43,735 nucleotides of DNA from Thioclava sp. SK-1 (GCF_001705665.1 NZ_MDHA01000023.1:1-43735), one strand, 5' to 3'. Positions 29,762 through 40,640 are shown, numbered from the stretch's first letter. Numbers and translations are program-made. The notes: generated by a model not told the origin, from the letters alone.

Positions 29762-30219
29762 ATGGAATACTTCGTTGGCTTGGATGTGTCGCTTCGGTCT
29801 TGCGCGCTTTGCATTGTGGACGGTCGTGGCAAGGTTTGCATGGAGCGAGAGCTCCCGTGTGAAGTCGATGAAATCGCCAATTGCCTGAACGCGTTCGGCC
29901 ACCCGATCGTGCGGATCGGCTTTGAGGCTGGTGCGCTGAGCCAGTACCTTTTCTTCGGCCTGCAAGACAAGGGATTCGAGATCGTGTGCATGGAGGCTCG
30001 CCAGGTCAGTGCTGCACTTTCAGCGATGCGGAATAAGACTGACAAGACGGACGCGAAAGGCATTGCTCAGATTTTGCGGATGGGTTGGTTCAGCCCGGTG
30101 CATATGAAGAGCCGGGAGGCGCACGGGCTACGGGCTCTGCTGAGCACCAGAAAGGCCTTGTTGAAGAAAACGATGGACTTGGCAAACGAGGTGCGCGGTT
30201 TGCTGAAGATATTTGGTGG
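29762..30219 (+). pseudogene. IS110-family transposase, C-terminally truncated
   Basis: From ATG 29762: MEYFVGLDVSLRSCALCIVD, then IVRIGFEAGALSQYLFFGLQ, then MRNKTDKTDAKGIAQILRMG, giving the DEDD residues of the IS110 N-terminal domain (Asp in GLDVS, Glu in FEAG, Asp pair in KTDKTDAKG). The family sequence stops at about LKIFGGW near 30216, where an aldo-keto reductase tail begins in another frame. The C-terminal transposase domain is gone. The element's left end should lie in 29545-29761, which has no gene. Confidence 0.8.
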
Positions 30220-30402
30220 CTGGCGATGCGTCCGGGTGTTACAGCTCCGATCTTCGGGGCGCGCACGCTGGAACAACTACAAGACAATCTGGGAGCCGCC
30301 GACATCACCCTTGCAGCGGAGGCGACTGAAACCCTCGAAAAGGTAAGCCGCCCCACATCCGGCGGCTACCCTTATGGTGCCTTTGGCGCCTGGCAGCGCC
30401 GG
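30217..30402 (+). pseudogene. Aldo-keto reductase, C-terminal remnant
   Basis: WLAMRPGVTAPIFGARTLEQ, then LQDNLGAADITLAAEATETL and GGYPYGAFGAWQRR, is the last 60 residues of an aldo-keto reductase of the tauC/YghZ-like type (G-V-T-x-P-I-x-G-A-R; PYG-x-FG-x-WQR). The front of the gene is replaced by the IS110 fragment. It belongs to a paralogue of the intact gene at 30638 and marks the left break of the metabolic block. Confidence 0.75.
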
Positions 30403-30598
30403 CGTGTGCTTGAAAACGGCTCTCCGGTGCAAGATGGTGAGCCTTTCACGGGTGGATCCGATCGTCCACTCGGCTGACGACAAAGGACCGCGCCGATAGT
30501 CAAGGCAGCTAGGCGGCGCTGCCTGCTTTCCACTACATTCATGCACCTTACACATAAATGAAATGGTCCCTGCAACCATTATACAGCCGATCCGATGA

Positions 30599-32847
<2,249 letters not shown>

Positions 32848-32888
32848 TATTCGTCCTGCGGAGCGCCGGCCGCTCCGCAGGACGAATA
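32848..32888. terminator. Bidirectional terminator, perfect 18-bp stem
   Basis: Arms 32848-32865 and 32871-32888 are exact complements around the loop CCGGC. It starts right after the stop of the rightward MFS gene and lies 19 bases from the stop of the leftward MFS gene, so it can end both convergent transcripts. Confidence 0.85.
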
Positions 32889-32907
32889 CGTCATCTATCT
32901 TTCAGGC

Positions 32908-34083
32908 TTATGCACGCAGGGCGCGACCAGATCCGACGATTGCTCCGGCGACCCCGAGTAGAATGGCGCTGCAAATGAACGTGGCTGAGATGCCCACATG
33001 GTCAAGCAATGCCCCGCCGATGGTTGCCCCCAGTAGAATCGCAAGCTGGATCGCACCGACCATAAGCCCACCGGCCGCCTCGGGCGCATCACCGACCTCC
33101 TGCGTTACCCAGCCCATCCAGCTGATCGGCAGGGCCGTATTAATCGCGCCCCAAACCGCCAGCAGGATCGCAACAAGACTCAGCACATGGCCAAAGCCCA
33201 GAAGGGCCAGCGTCGCCGCCGCCATCGCCAGCGGAAGATAGCGCAACAGGGCCATGAGATGCCCGTTGGTCAGCCGTCCACCGAGGAAAGTGCCGATGAA
33301 CCCGGCACAGCCCAGCACAAGAAGCATCACCGACAACATCTGCACACCGACCCCCGAAACCGTTTCAAGAAAGGGGCGCAGGTAGGTGAACATTGCGAAG
33401 GCGCCAGAGAAGGTGAACAGCACCGCGATCAGCGCACGGCTAACATAGGGGCGGCGCAGGACCCGCCACATGGACCCCAGGCTCTGGCTTTCCTGTGCGG
33501 GCAGCGACGGCAAGGCGACGGCCTGCCACAGAAGGTCCAATGCAACGATCGGCACCAGCGCCCAGAAGACGCCGCGCCAGCCGATCACTTCACCAAGATA
33601 GCTCCCGACTGGCGCCGCAAAGGCTGCTGCGGTAGCTTGCCCTGCGAACATCAAGGCCAGCGAACCAGAAACACGGTCCGCAGGCACCAGACGCATGATG
33701 ACAGCTGTGGATAGAGACCAGAAGCCGCCGATGGAAATGCCCAGCAAGGCCCGTGCGATCATTAACACGATGAAATTCGGAGCCGCCGCGATCATCACCA
33801 GCGACAGCAGCATCAGCCCCGTCATCGTCAGCAGCACCGATTTCCGGTTTAGGCGACCTGCGGCCGTAGATACCAGCAGACTCGCAGCAACGGCGAAGAA
33901 GCCGCTGATCGAGACCGCTTGACCAGTCTGGCCGTCACTTGCGTTCAGACTGTCAGCAATCGGTGTCAGCAGGCTGACCGGCATGAATTCCGACGCAATC
34001 AGCATCGCCACACAAAGTGACATCGAGAGAACCGCGCCGCGGCCGGATGCCGGCTGGTCCAGGGGATCGGAGGAGGTGGTCAT
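32908..34083 (-). CDS. MFS transporter (AraJ/NepI-like exporter)
   Basis: 391 residues, 12 membrane segments. ASEFMPVSLLTPIADSLNAS in TM1 and RLNRKSVLLTMTGLMLLS after TM2 match the sugar/nucleoside efflux (DHA1, NepI/AraJ) group. FWSLSTAVIMRLVP and GSYLGEVIGWRGVFWAL are conserved helices. ATG 34083 has AGGA five bases upstream (GAGGAAAAAC) and is preferred to longer in-frame starts back to 34290. It is the last gene of a leftward cupin, alcohol dehydrogenase, transporter operon and lies 77 bases after the dehydrogenase. Confidence 0.88.
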   Translation of the reverse strand: MTTSSDPLDQPASGRGAVLSMSLCVAMLIASEFMPVSLLTPIADSLNASDGQTGQAVSISGFFAVAASLLVSTAAGRLNRKSVLLTMTGLMLLSLVMIAAAPNFIVLMIARALLGISIGGFWSLSTAVIMRLVPADRVSGSLALMFAGQATAAAFAAPVGSYLGEVIGWRGVFWALVPIVALDLLWQAVALPSLPAQESQSLGSMWRVLRRPYVSRALIAVLFTFSGAFAMFTYLRPFLETVSGVGVQMLSVMLLVLGCAGFIGTFLGGRLTNGHLMALLRYLPLAMAAATLALLGFGHVLSLVAILLAVWGAINTALPISWMGWVTQEVGDAPEAAGGLMVGAIQLAILLGATIGGALLDHVGISATFICSAILLGVAGAIVGSGRALRA

Positions 34084-34160
34084 GTTTTTCCTCATGGTTG
34101 GGATGCCCCTCGCCGTTGCTCCTCCTCCCACGAACGGCAGCGACGCGAGGCTGTCAAAAG

Positions 34161-35210
34161 TCAGGCAAGCGAGGCCGTATCGAGAACAAAGCGATATTTC
34201 ACATCGCCTTTGCGCATCCGCTCGAACGCGGCTTCGATCTCGTCGGCCCGGATCAGTTCGATGTCTGCCGTGATGCCTTGGTCGGCGCAAAAATCGAGCA
34301 TTTCCTGGGTTTCGGCGATGCCGCCTATCATCGATCCGGCGATACTGCGGCGCCGGGACACGAGATTGAAAACAGCTGGTGTAGGATGCGCATGCTCGGG
34401 CACACCGACGAGTGTCATTGTGCCATCACGCTTTAGAAGCGCGGTATAAGCGTCCAGGTCGTGGCTTGCGGCCACCGTATTCAGGATAAAATCAAAGCTG
34501 TCTGCCTGCGCAGCCATCTCGTCCGCATTGCGCGAAACGACCACCTGATCAGCACCGAGCGCCAGCGCGGCGTCGCACTTGTCAGCCGATGTGGTAAATG
34601 CGACCACTTCGACCCCCAGTGCATGGGCCAGCTTCACGCCCATATGTCCCAGCCCGCCGATGCCGACGATGCCGACCTTCATGCCCGGGCCGATGTTCCA
34701 GTGGCGTAGTGGCGACCAGGTTGTGATGCCGGCACAGAGCAAAGGGGCGACTGCGGCCAAGTGCTCTTCTCCATGCCGAATCTTCAGCACAAAATTCTCG
34801 TTCACGGTGATCGCCTGCGCATAGCCACCGAGGGTATGGCCGGGCGCATCCGCGCTCGGTCCGTTATAGGTGGGCACCATCCCGGCCTCGCAATACTGCT
34901 CAAGCCCTTCCGCGCAGGATGGGCAGCTTTGACAACTGTCGACCATGCAGCCGACGCCCACGAGATCGCCCACCTCAAAGGTCGTGACGTTGGAACCGAC
35001 CGCAGTCACGCGACCGACAATCTCGTGCCCCGGAACGCAGGGGAAAAGCGTGCCCTCCCATTCACCGCGCACTGTGTGCAGATCAGAGTGACAGATGCCG
35101 CAATAGACGATGGCAATCGCGACATCATGCGGGTCGGGAGCGCGCCGCATGATCTGCATCGACTCCAACGGGGTATCGGCGGCATAGGCACCATAAGCCA
35201 TGACGGTCAT
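34161..35210 (-). CDS. Zinc-dependent NAD(P) alcohol dehydrogenase (YahK/CAD type)
   Basis: 349 residues. Catalytic zinc ligands: Cys40 in CGICHSD and His62-Glu63 in PGHEIVG. Structural zinc: Cys93, Cys96, Cys99, Cys107 (DSCQSCPSC ... EQYC). The Rossmann loop is VGIVGIGGLGHMG. This is the cinnamyl-alcohol-dehydrogenase-like branch that interconverts aldehydes and primary alcohols, usually with NADPH. AAGGAC is about eight bases before the ATG. It follows the cupin gene on the same strand and probably shares its promoter with it. Confidence 0.92.
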   Translation of the reverse strand: MTVMAYGAYAADTPLESMQIMRRAPDPHDVAIAIVYCGICHSDLHTVRGEWEGTLFPCVPGHEIVGRVTAVGSNVTTFEVGDLVGVGCMVDSCQSCPSCAEGLEQYCEAGMVPTYNGPSADAPGHTLGGYAQAITVNENFVLKIRHGEEHLAAVAPLLCAGITTWSPLRHWNIGPGMKVGIVGIGGLGHMGVKLAHALGVEVVAFTTSADKCDAALALGADQVVVSRNADEMAAQADSFDFILNTVAASHDLDAYTALLKRDGTMTLVGVPEHAHPTPAVFNLVSRRRSIAGSMIGGIAETQEMLDFCADQGITADIELIRADEIEAAFERMRKGDVKYRFVLDTASLA

Positions 35211-35322
35211 CGTCAGGTCCTTCCATTTTTGAAATCACGGGCTGGGTATCGACGGCGAGCCCATCGCCGCAGGCACACCGAGGGGTGCGCCACGCTACCG
35301 GGAAATGTATGCCGACACGGGC

Positions 35323-35718
35323 TCAGCTCAGATAGTCGTCCTCGGAGACATGCTCCATCCAGTCGACGACACGTCCGTCGATCGCTTCCTGGATCGCGAT
35401 ATGCTGCATTGCCACTTCCGGTGCAGCCCCGTGCCAATGCTTCTCTCCGGCAGGAAACCAGACGACATCTCCCGGATAAATTTCCTGCACCGGACCACCC
35501 TCACGCTGAACCCGGCCACGGCCGAAGGTAACGATCAGCGTTTGGCCTGCCGGGTGCGTGTGCCATGCGGTGCGCGCACCCGGCTCGAACGTCACGGCCC
35601 CGCCACTGACCCGCCCCGGGTCTTCGGCCGCGAAGAGAGGATCGACCCGGACGCTCCCGGTGAACCAGTTGCTGTTGCCGACATTCGAAGGTGCCGAACC
35701 GCTTCGTTTAATATCCAT
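35323..35718 (-). CDS. Cupin-domain protein (cytoplasmic)
   Basis: 131 residues from ATG 35718, which has AGGA nine bases upstream; an ATG at 35727 abuts the AGGA. The cupin barrel is clear: motif 1 [20 protein letters not shown] with H-x-H, motif 2 [16 protein letters not shown]. No signal peptide. It is a paralogue of the exported cupin at 40176, sharing [16 protein letters not shown] and the ends [22 protein letters not shown]. First gene of the leftward operon divergent from lysR. Related small cupins occur beside carboxymuconolactone-decarboxylase-like genes; the reaction is not known. Confidence 0.85.
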   Translation of the reverse strand: MDIKRSGSAPSNVGNSNWFTGSVRVDPLFAAEDPGRVSGGAVTFEPGARTAWHTHPAGQTLIVTFGRGRVQREGGPVQEIYPGDVVWFPAGEKHWHGAAPEVAMQHIAIQEAIDGRVVDWMEHVSEDDYLS

Positions 35719-35731
35719 GTGCTTCATTCCT

Positions 35732-35910
35732 GTTGACCACGAGGCGATTGCGCCAGTGTTGTAGCGATGCAGATAACCGAAGATGCGCTGCAGACAATAT
35801 CCTCCAAACGAAGTCTGTCATGAGCTGAAATCACTAGTTTTAAAGTCGTCTTCATGTATATATGGGAAAGCGGATATCTTCCGCGCTAGACTTGTGAGCT
35901 ATGCAGGATA
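35732..35910. promoter_or_regulatory. Divergent cupin/lysR control region
   Basis: This 179-base gap separates the leftward cupin operon from the rightward lysR gene. It is AT-rich near 35830-35880 (CACTAGTTTTAAAGTCG, TATATATGG). LysR regulators usually bind T-N11-A sites in exactly such a gap. I cannot fix the boxes without comparison. Confidence 0.5.
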
Positions 35911-36804
35911 ATGCTACGAGAGAACATCACCGATCTTATCGCGTTCGCGGCCGTTGCAAGGGAACGCAGCTTCACGCGGGCAGCCGGACAGATCGGCGTG
36001 TCTCAATCCGCGCTCAGTCACACCATTCGCGCACTGGAAGAACGGTTGGGACTGCGGTTGCTCACGCGAACGACCCGAAGCGTTTCCACCACGCCAGCAG
36101 GCGAGCGTCTTCTCAAGACCCTCGCACTGAACCTTGAGCAGATCGAGGCCGAGCTCCGAAGACTTTCTGAAATGCGCGATACGCCGGCAGGAACGATCCG
36201 GCTGACGGCACCTGATTTCGCCGTCGAGGGCCTTCTGTGGCCCAAACTTATGCCCGTCATCCAAGCATATCCCGATGTAAACCTAGAGATTATCGTCGAT
36301 TACAATCTGACAGACATCGCCTCGGAACGGTTTGACGCCGGTGTGCGCTATGGCGGTCGCGTCTCGGAGGGAATGATCGCGCAGCGGATCGGCCCGGACG
36401 TCCGGCTTCTCTGTGTCGCGACGCCGGCCTACTGGCAGGCCCACGGACGTCCAGAAACCCCCCAGGATCTCATGGACCACAATTGCATCAACGTGCGCCT
36501 TCCTTCACACGGCGGGCTCTACGCTTGGGAATTCGAAAAAGATGGCCGGGAGTTGCGCGTTCACACGCCGGGGCAGCTTGTCTTCAACGCGATCGGGCCG
36601 ATGGTCGCCGCCACACTTGACGGTATCGGCGTATCGTTCATGCCTGATTTCTACGTGGCCGACCATCTGACCTCCGGACGTCTCGAAGCTGTTCTCGGAA
36701 GTTGGTCACAGCCCTTTGACGGGCTGCACCTTTTTTATCCAAGTCGGCGCCACGCTTCGCCAGCATTCAAATTGCTGATCGAGGCGCTGCGCTACAGGGG
36801 CTGA
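35911..36804 (+). CDS. LysR-family transcriptional regulator
   Basis: 297 residues. N-terminal winged helix-turn-helix: FAAVARERSFTRAAGQIGVS, then QSALSHTIRALEERLGLRLL, then TRTTRSVSTTPAGERLL. The effector domain runs from about residue 92 (GTIRLTAPDFAVEGLLWPKL) to the end. The pattern ITDLIAF...RTTRSVSTT is that of LysRs that control neighbouring oxidoreductase genes. It is divergent from the cupin-dehydrogenase-exporter operon, which is its probable target. Its stop is three bases from the convergent exported carboxymuconolactone-decarboxylase-like gene. Confidence 0.92.
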   Translation: MLRENITDLIAFAAVARERSFTRAAGQIGVSQSALSHTIRALEERLGLRLLTRTTRSVSTTPAGERLLKTLALNLEQIEAELRRLSEMRDTPAGTIRLTAPDFAVEGLLWPKLMPVIQAYPDVNLEIIVDYNLTDIASERFDAGVRYGGRVSEGMIAQRIGPDVRLLCVATPAYWQAHGRPETPQDLMDHNCINVRLPSHGGLYAWEFEKDGRELRVHTPGQLVFNAIGPMVAATLDGIGVSFMPDFYVADHLTSGRLEAVLGSWSQPFDGLHLFYPSRRHASPAFKLLIEALRYRG

Positions 36805-36807
36805 CGG

Positions 36808-37566
36808 TCAACCCTCACTGCGGGCATCGAAAACGTCGCGCGCGATCGGGAGGGCGGAGAAGATGTTGGGCCAACCGGCGTAATAGGCGAGGTGGCTCAG
36901 CATCCCTGCCGCTTCCTCCTGCGTCAGCCCATTATCCATCGCGCGGTTCAGGTGGTAGCCCATCTGCGCCTGCATGCCGCCACCGATGAGTGCGGCGACC
37001 GTCACGAGGCTGCGATCACGCGGATCGAGGCCGGGACGCAACCATAGATCGTTAAAGAGCACATCGCGCGTGTCGGCGACGACACCTGGGGCGACGTCGG
37101 AAAAATTCTGCTGAACATTCGCTTCACGTGCAGCTTCGGCCTCGACGTCCAGCGGCAGGGGGTCGACCTCTGCGCCGGGCAGGTCGGCTGAAGATATTCC
37201 GCGCGCTTCGAAAATCGGCGCGGCGGCGATGATCGCGGCATTGGCATTCGCCCAACCGGAATAAAAGGCGAGATGGGTAATTGTCTCGGCGATCTCTGTC
37301 GGCGTGACCCCGTTTTCCAGCGCACGCTCGATCTGGAAGGGCAATTCATCTGACTGGGTGCGTGCGATCAGGACTGCAACTGTCACCAAGCTGCGGTCGC
37401 GAGGCGTAAGGTCCGCACGGCGCCAGACATCGGCATCGAGCAAACCCTGAGCATAGCTATCCAGTGCAGGGGCAACAGACGCACGAGCATCGCGGAGAGG
37501 GTCAGCGCCAGCTTCGAAGGGGACAGCAAGCGACAGGGTCAGAGCGGTAGCAGCGATTTTCTTCAT
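36808..37566 (-). CDS. Exported protein with two carboxymuconolactone-decarboxylase-like domains
   Basis: 252 residues. ATG 37566 has AAGGAG seven bases upstream (a TTG at 37569 is less likely). The signal peptide is MKKIAATALTLSLAVPFEAG, cleaved near AGA-DPL. Two AhpD-like repeats follow: TPRDRSLVTVAVLIARTQSD ... THLAFYSGWANANAA, and DPRDRSLVTVAALIGGGMQA ... SHLAYYAGWPNIFSA, each with E-I/E-A and H-L-A-(F/Y)-Y. Cytosolic members decarboxylate gamma-carboxymuconolactone or act as peroxidases through C-x-x-C; no CxxC is visible here, so peroxidase activity is unlikely. The periplasmic position and duplicated domain are unusual. Confidence 0.85.
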   Translation of the reverse strand: MKKIAATALTLSLAVPFEAGADPLRDARASVAPALDSYAQGLLDADVWRRADLTPRDRSLVTVAVLIARTQSDELPFQIERALENGVTPTEIAETITHLAFYSGWANANAAIIAAAPIFEARGISSADLPGAEVDPLPLDVEAEAAREANVQQNFSDVAPGVVADTRDVLFNDLWLRPGLDPRDRSLVTVAALIGGGMQAQMGYHLNRAMDNGLTQEEAAGMLSHLAYYAGWPNIFSALPIARDVFDARSEG

Positions 37567-37846
37567 CAACGATCTCCTTTGGCGTTATCCCACCAGAGGT
37601 AAGCTCCCGCAGAACTTACGGAATGCTGGCGCGTTGATATCTGTGATGAACACATCCCATGAATTGCTCTGGGTGGGGGGCATGACGCCTGTTTACTGGC
37701 AGCAGGTGCAATAAGTAACAGAACCTACTAGGCCAGCGAAGGACTGATGAGCATGGCTCAGTAATGTTTTCAGGAAACCGCACATTATCTCGAATACCCG
37801 GGAAACCTATCCTCTATGGCATGACCATAGGAAAGGACATACCTGC

Positions 37847-38917
37847 ATGCAGACCCACCAAGGATCGCCCCGCACTCTCGCGATCAGTATTCTCTGCCTC
37901 ATTGCGATGGCAGGTGGCGCGCACGCGCAGGAAAACCGTCCGATCCTTGCGTCTGCACCTCAGGATTGGTCTGTCGAGGTCATATCGAGTGATCTCGACT
38001 ACCCGTGGGACATCACACGCGATGGCGAAACCCTTTATATAACAGAAGCGGCGGGCGATATTTTGCGCGTCGAGGACAGCCGCCTGACACGCATGTCGCT
38101 TTCGACGACCCGTCCGATTTATCGGGAGGGGGGGCGCGGCCTTTTGGGCATGGCGCTATCTCCGTCCTTCGCACGAGACCGAACCGGTTACTTCTACCAT
38201 AGCATTGAAGAAGCGAACGGATCGTCCAACCGGGTGATCGAGGCGCAGCTTGATGGTGAGACCTGGCATGAAACCCGCGTTCTGATCGACGGGATTCCCG
38301 GGCATCGTCTTTACAACGGCGGCCGCCTCGGAATCGGGCCAGACGGGATGCTTTATATCACGACTGGCTGGACGGAAGATCGTCAGCGGCCTCAGGATCC
38401 GAATAGCCTTGCCGGGAAAATCCTCAGGATCTCGCCCGACGGCTCGATCCCTGCGGACAATCCGACATCCGGCTCCCCGGTCTGGTCGCTTGGGCATCGG
38501 AATCCCCAAGGCCTCGCATGGGGTCCGGATGGCGCGCTCTACGCCGTCGAACATGGTCAATCGGCACATGACGAAATCAACCGGATCATGCCGGACCATA
38601 ACTACGGCTGGCCCGTCGATCAGGGCGATGAACAGAGCGCCGGCATGACCGCCCCGTGGATACACTCCGGAGGCAGGACTTGGGCACCCTCCGGCGCAAC
38701 TTTTGCGGGGCAGGAACTGCTGATTGCCGCTCTGGGCGCGCAGGGCCTGTTCGTCGTGGACGCAGCCACCCGCTCTCTGAAGCCAGTTCTGTCGACCGGC
38801 GAGCGTTACCGCGATGTCGAAGCCATCGGCAGCGATCTGTGGGTCATAACTACCAACCGTTCCCCGCGTGGAGAGGGCCCCTCGGAAGACCGCCTCTTGC
38901 GGCTGACCCGGGACTGA
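37847..38917 (+). CDS. Exported PQQ-type sugar dehydrogenase (YliI/aldose dehydrogenase family)
   Basis: 356 residues with a signal peptide (TLAISILCLIAMAGGAHA, then QENRP). The six-bladed beta-propeller pattern of soluble glucose/aldose dehydrogenases is visible: LDYPWDITRDGETLYITEAA (blade 1), GGRGLLGMALSPSF, NGGRLGIGPDGMLYITTGW, SLAGKILRISPDGSIPADNP, WSLGHRNPQGLAWGPDGALY, EHGQSAHDEINRIMPDHNYG and PSGATFAGQ. It would oxidise sugars or polyols in the periplasm using PQQ. AGGA lies nine bases before the ATG. The gene starts a rightward series with the hydrolase, second cupin and SDR genes. Confidence 0.9.
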   Translation: MQTHQGSPRTLAISILCLIAMAGGAHAQENRPILASAPQDWSVEVISSDLDYPWDITRDGETLYITEAAGDILRVEDSRLTRMSLSTTRPIYREGGRGLLGMALSPSFARDRTGYFYHSIEEANGSSNRVIEAQLDGETWHETRVLIDGIPGHRLYNGGRLGIGPDGMLYITTGWTEDRQRPQDPNSLAGKILRISPDGSIPADNPTSGSPVWSLGHRNPQGLAWGPDGALYAVEHGQSAHDEINRIMPDHNYGWPVDQGDEQSAGMTAPWIHSGGRTWAPSGATFAGQELLIAALGAQGLFVVDAATRSLKPVLSTGERYRDVEAIGSDLWVITTNRSPRGEGPSEDRLLRLTRD

Positions 38918-39002
38918 CACCCTCACCGCCTTGTCACAACTGCCGCTGCAAAAAAACCGCGCGGCGACCGCCTCTTGAACCTCTAAGAAGGAGCTATCCT
39001 CA

Positions 39003-40070
39003 ATGAATGAAATGGAACAACCCCAAAAGAATAGCGGCATCGACCGTCGCATGCTGTTGCAGCTCTCAGGGGCTGGTCTCGCCGCCGCAACTTTCGCTGC
39101 AACGCCGGCCTCGGCCCAGTACATGGGAACCTGGGATAAGGTGTTTCCCCAGAGCGACAGCGTCGACCATCGCAAGGTCCGCTACACCAATCTGCTTGGG
39201 ATCGAGCTGGTCGCCGACATGTACATGCCCCGGGACTTGGACACGACACAGCGCCATGCCGCTCTGATCGTCGGGCATCCCTACGGCGGCGTGAAGGAAC
39301 AGACCGCCGGTCTCTATGCTCAGACCATGGCGGAACGTGGCTTCGTCACGATTGCCCACGACGCCTCCTTCAACGGTGAAAGCGGCGGACAACCACATTT
39401 CATCTCCTCTCCGGAGGCGACGGTCGAGGATTTCAGCGCCGGCGTCGACTTCCTGGGGCACGTGCCGTTCGTGGACCGGGAGCGCATCGGCGTCATCGGC
39501 GTCTGCGCGAGCGGCGGCTATTCCCTCGCGGCGGCGCAGATCGATCCCAGGATCAAAGCCGTAGCAACCGTCAGCATGTATGACATGGGCGGCGCCAAAT
39601 GGGCTTGGAACGGGCAGCCCCTGAGCGACGAGGCGCGCATCCAGACCTTGTCCGAGATCGGAGCGCAACGCTGGGCCGAAGCCGATGGCGACCCCGTCCG
39701 CTACGGGGCCTTGCCCGAAGTCCTCGCCGAAGACACCGATCCGATCACGCGCGAATTCTTCGACTACTACCGTACGCCGCGTGGCGCACATCCCAGGGCC
39801 ACGACGGCGATGGCCGTCTCTGGGGACGCCTCTTACCTGCACTTCCGGCCTTTCGATCATGTTGACATGATCTCGCCGCGGCCGGTGCTGCTGATCGCGG
39901 GTGAAAACGCACATTCGCTGTTCTTCAGTGAGCAGGCATATCAGCGCGCGGCAGAGCCCAAGGAACTCTATCTGGTTCCTGAAGCCGGTCACGTCGACCT
40001 TTACGACAAGGTCGGCATCATTCCATGGGACAAGCTGCAGTCTTTCTTCGACGACAACCTGTCCGCGTGA
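39003..40070 (+). CDS. Exported alpha/beta hydrolase with Cys at the nucleophile position
   Basis: 355 residues. A twin-arginine-type leader, GIDRRMLLQLSGAGLAAATF with cleavage near ASA-QY, suggests folded export. The alpha/beta fold follows: LIVGHPYGGVKEQTAGL (oxyanion region), RGFVTIAHDASFNGESGG, nucleophile elbow IGVCASGGYSLAAAQ with Cys168 where a Ser is usual, and EAGHVDLYD with the His. Relatives are YcjY/dienelactone-hydrolase-like enzymes; Cys is the nucleophile in dienelactone hydrolases. AAGGAG is nine bases before ATG 39003. A terminator-like hairpin follows. Confidence 0.85.
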   Translation: MNEMEQPQKNSGIDRRMLLQLSGAGLAAATFAATPASAQYMGTWDKVFPQSDSVDHRKVRYTNLLGIELVADMYMPRDLDTTQRHAALIVGHPYGGVKEQTAGLYAQTMAERGFVTIAHDASFNGESGGQPHFISSPEATVEDFSAGVDFLGHVPFVDRERIGVIGVCASGGYSLAAAQIDPRIKAVATVSMYDMGGAKWAWNGQPLSDEARIQTLSEIGAQRWAEADGDPVRYGALPEVLAEDTDPITREFFDYYRTPRGAHPRATTAMAVSGDASYLHFRPFDHVDMISPRPVLLIAGENAHSLFFSEQAYQRAAEPKELYLVPEAGHVDLYDKVGIIPWDKLQSFFDDNLSA

Positions 40071-40085
40071 GCCAAGAGGCGGCCC

Positions 40086-40121
40086 GAAACCGGCGACCCG
40101 CTGCGGCGGCCCGCCGGTTTC
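40086..40121 (+). terminator. Hairpin between hydrolase and second cupin
   Basis: GAAACCGGCG (40086-40095) pairs exactly with CGCCGGTTTC (40112-40121), followed by TTTCC. A rho-independent terminator or attenuator after the hydrolase gene, partly insulating the cupin gene downstream. Confidence 0.65.
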
Positions 40122-40175
40122 TTTCCGCGCCTTGCGCCCCTTCGCCCGCCCCCCCAAAAAAACAAGGAAAGTCAA

Positions 40176-40640
40176 ATGAAGACACTACCTCTCTCCTCCG
40201 TGCTTTGTGCGTTGAGCATCACCTCCGCTTCCGCGCAGGACATGATCCATTCCCAAGCTCCACAGCTCCCGACGATCATCGGACCGGAAGCAAACTTCAC
40301 CGGCGCTGTCATCGTGAGCGAGCTGTTCGGGCTGAACGACGGCTCCGACACAACAGCGGGGAAAGTGACCTTTCAGCCAAACGCCCGGTCCAATTGGCAT
40401 TCCCATCCGGCAGGGCAGTATCTCGTCGTCGCTGACGGAACGGGATGGGTGCAACAAAAAGGTGCTGAAAAGATTCTGATGAGAGCCGGAGACGTCATCT
40501 GGACCCCACCCGGCGTGATGCACTGGCATGGCGCAACTGACACGACCTACGTCACGCATTTCGCCATTCAAGACATCGTGGACGGCAGCGGGGTCGTCTG
40601 GGGAGATCGTGTCACGGACGCCGATTACCTATCGGAATGA
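40176..40640 (+). CDS. Exported cupin-domain protein
   Basis: 154 residues. Signal peptide MKTLPLSSVLCALSITSASA, cleaved before QD. The cupin motifs are FQPNARSNWHSHPAGQYLVV (His-x-His) and AGDVIWTPPGVMHWHGA. It ends RVTDADYLSE like its paralogue at 35323, which lacks the signal. AAGGAAAG is about six bases before the ATG. A periplasmic cupin next to a periplasmic hydrolase and carboxymuconolactone-decarboxylase-like protein suggests a shared extracytoplasmic task. Confidence 0.85.
   Translation: MKTLPLSSVLCALSITSASAQDMIHSQAPQLPTIIGPEANFTGAVIVSELFGLNDGSDTTAGKVTFQPNARSNWHSHPAGQYLVVADGTGWVQQKGAEKILMRAGDVIWTPPGVMHWHGATDTTYVTHFAIQDIVDGSGVVWGDRVTDADYLSE

Noticed and set aside
38156-39175. 339-codon minus-strand ORF
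   Set aside because: Antisense to the PQQ-type dehydrogenase and hydrolase genes, both with clear domains and ribosome sites; the antisense product has no recognisable pattern.
39066-40175. 369-codon minus-strand ORF
   Set aside because: Antisense shadow of the alpha/beta hydrolase gene; the sense strand has leader, nucleophile elbow and ribosome site.
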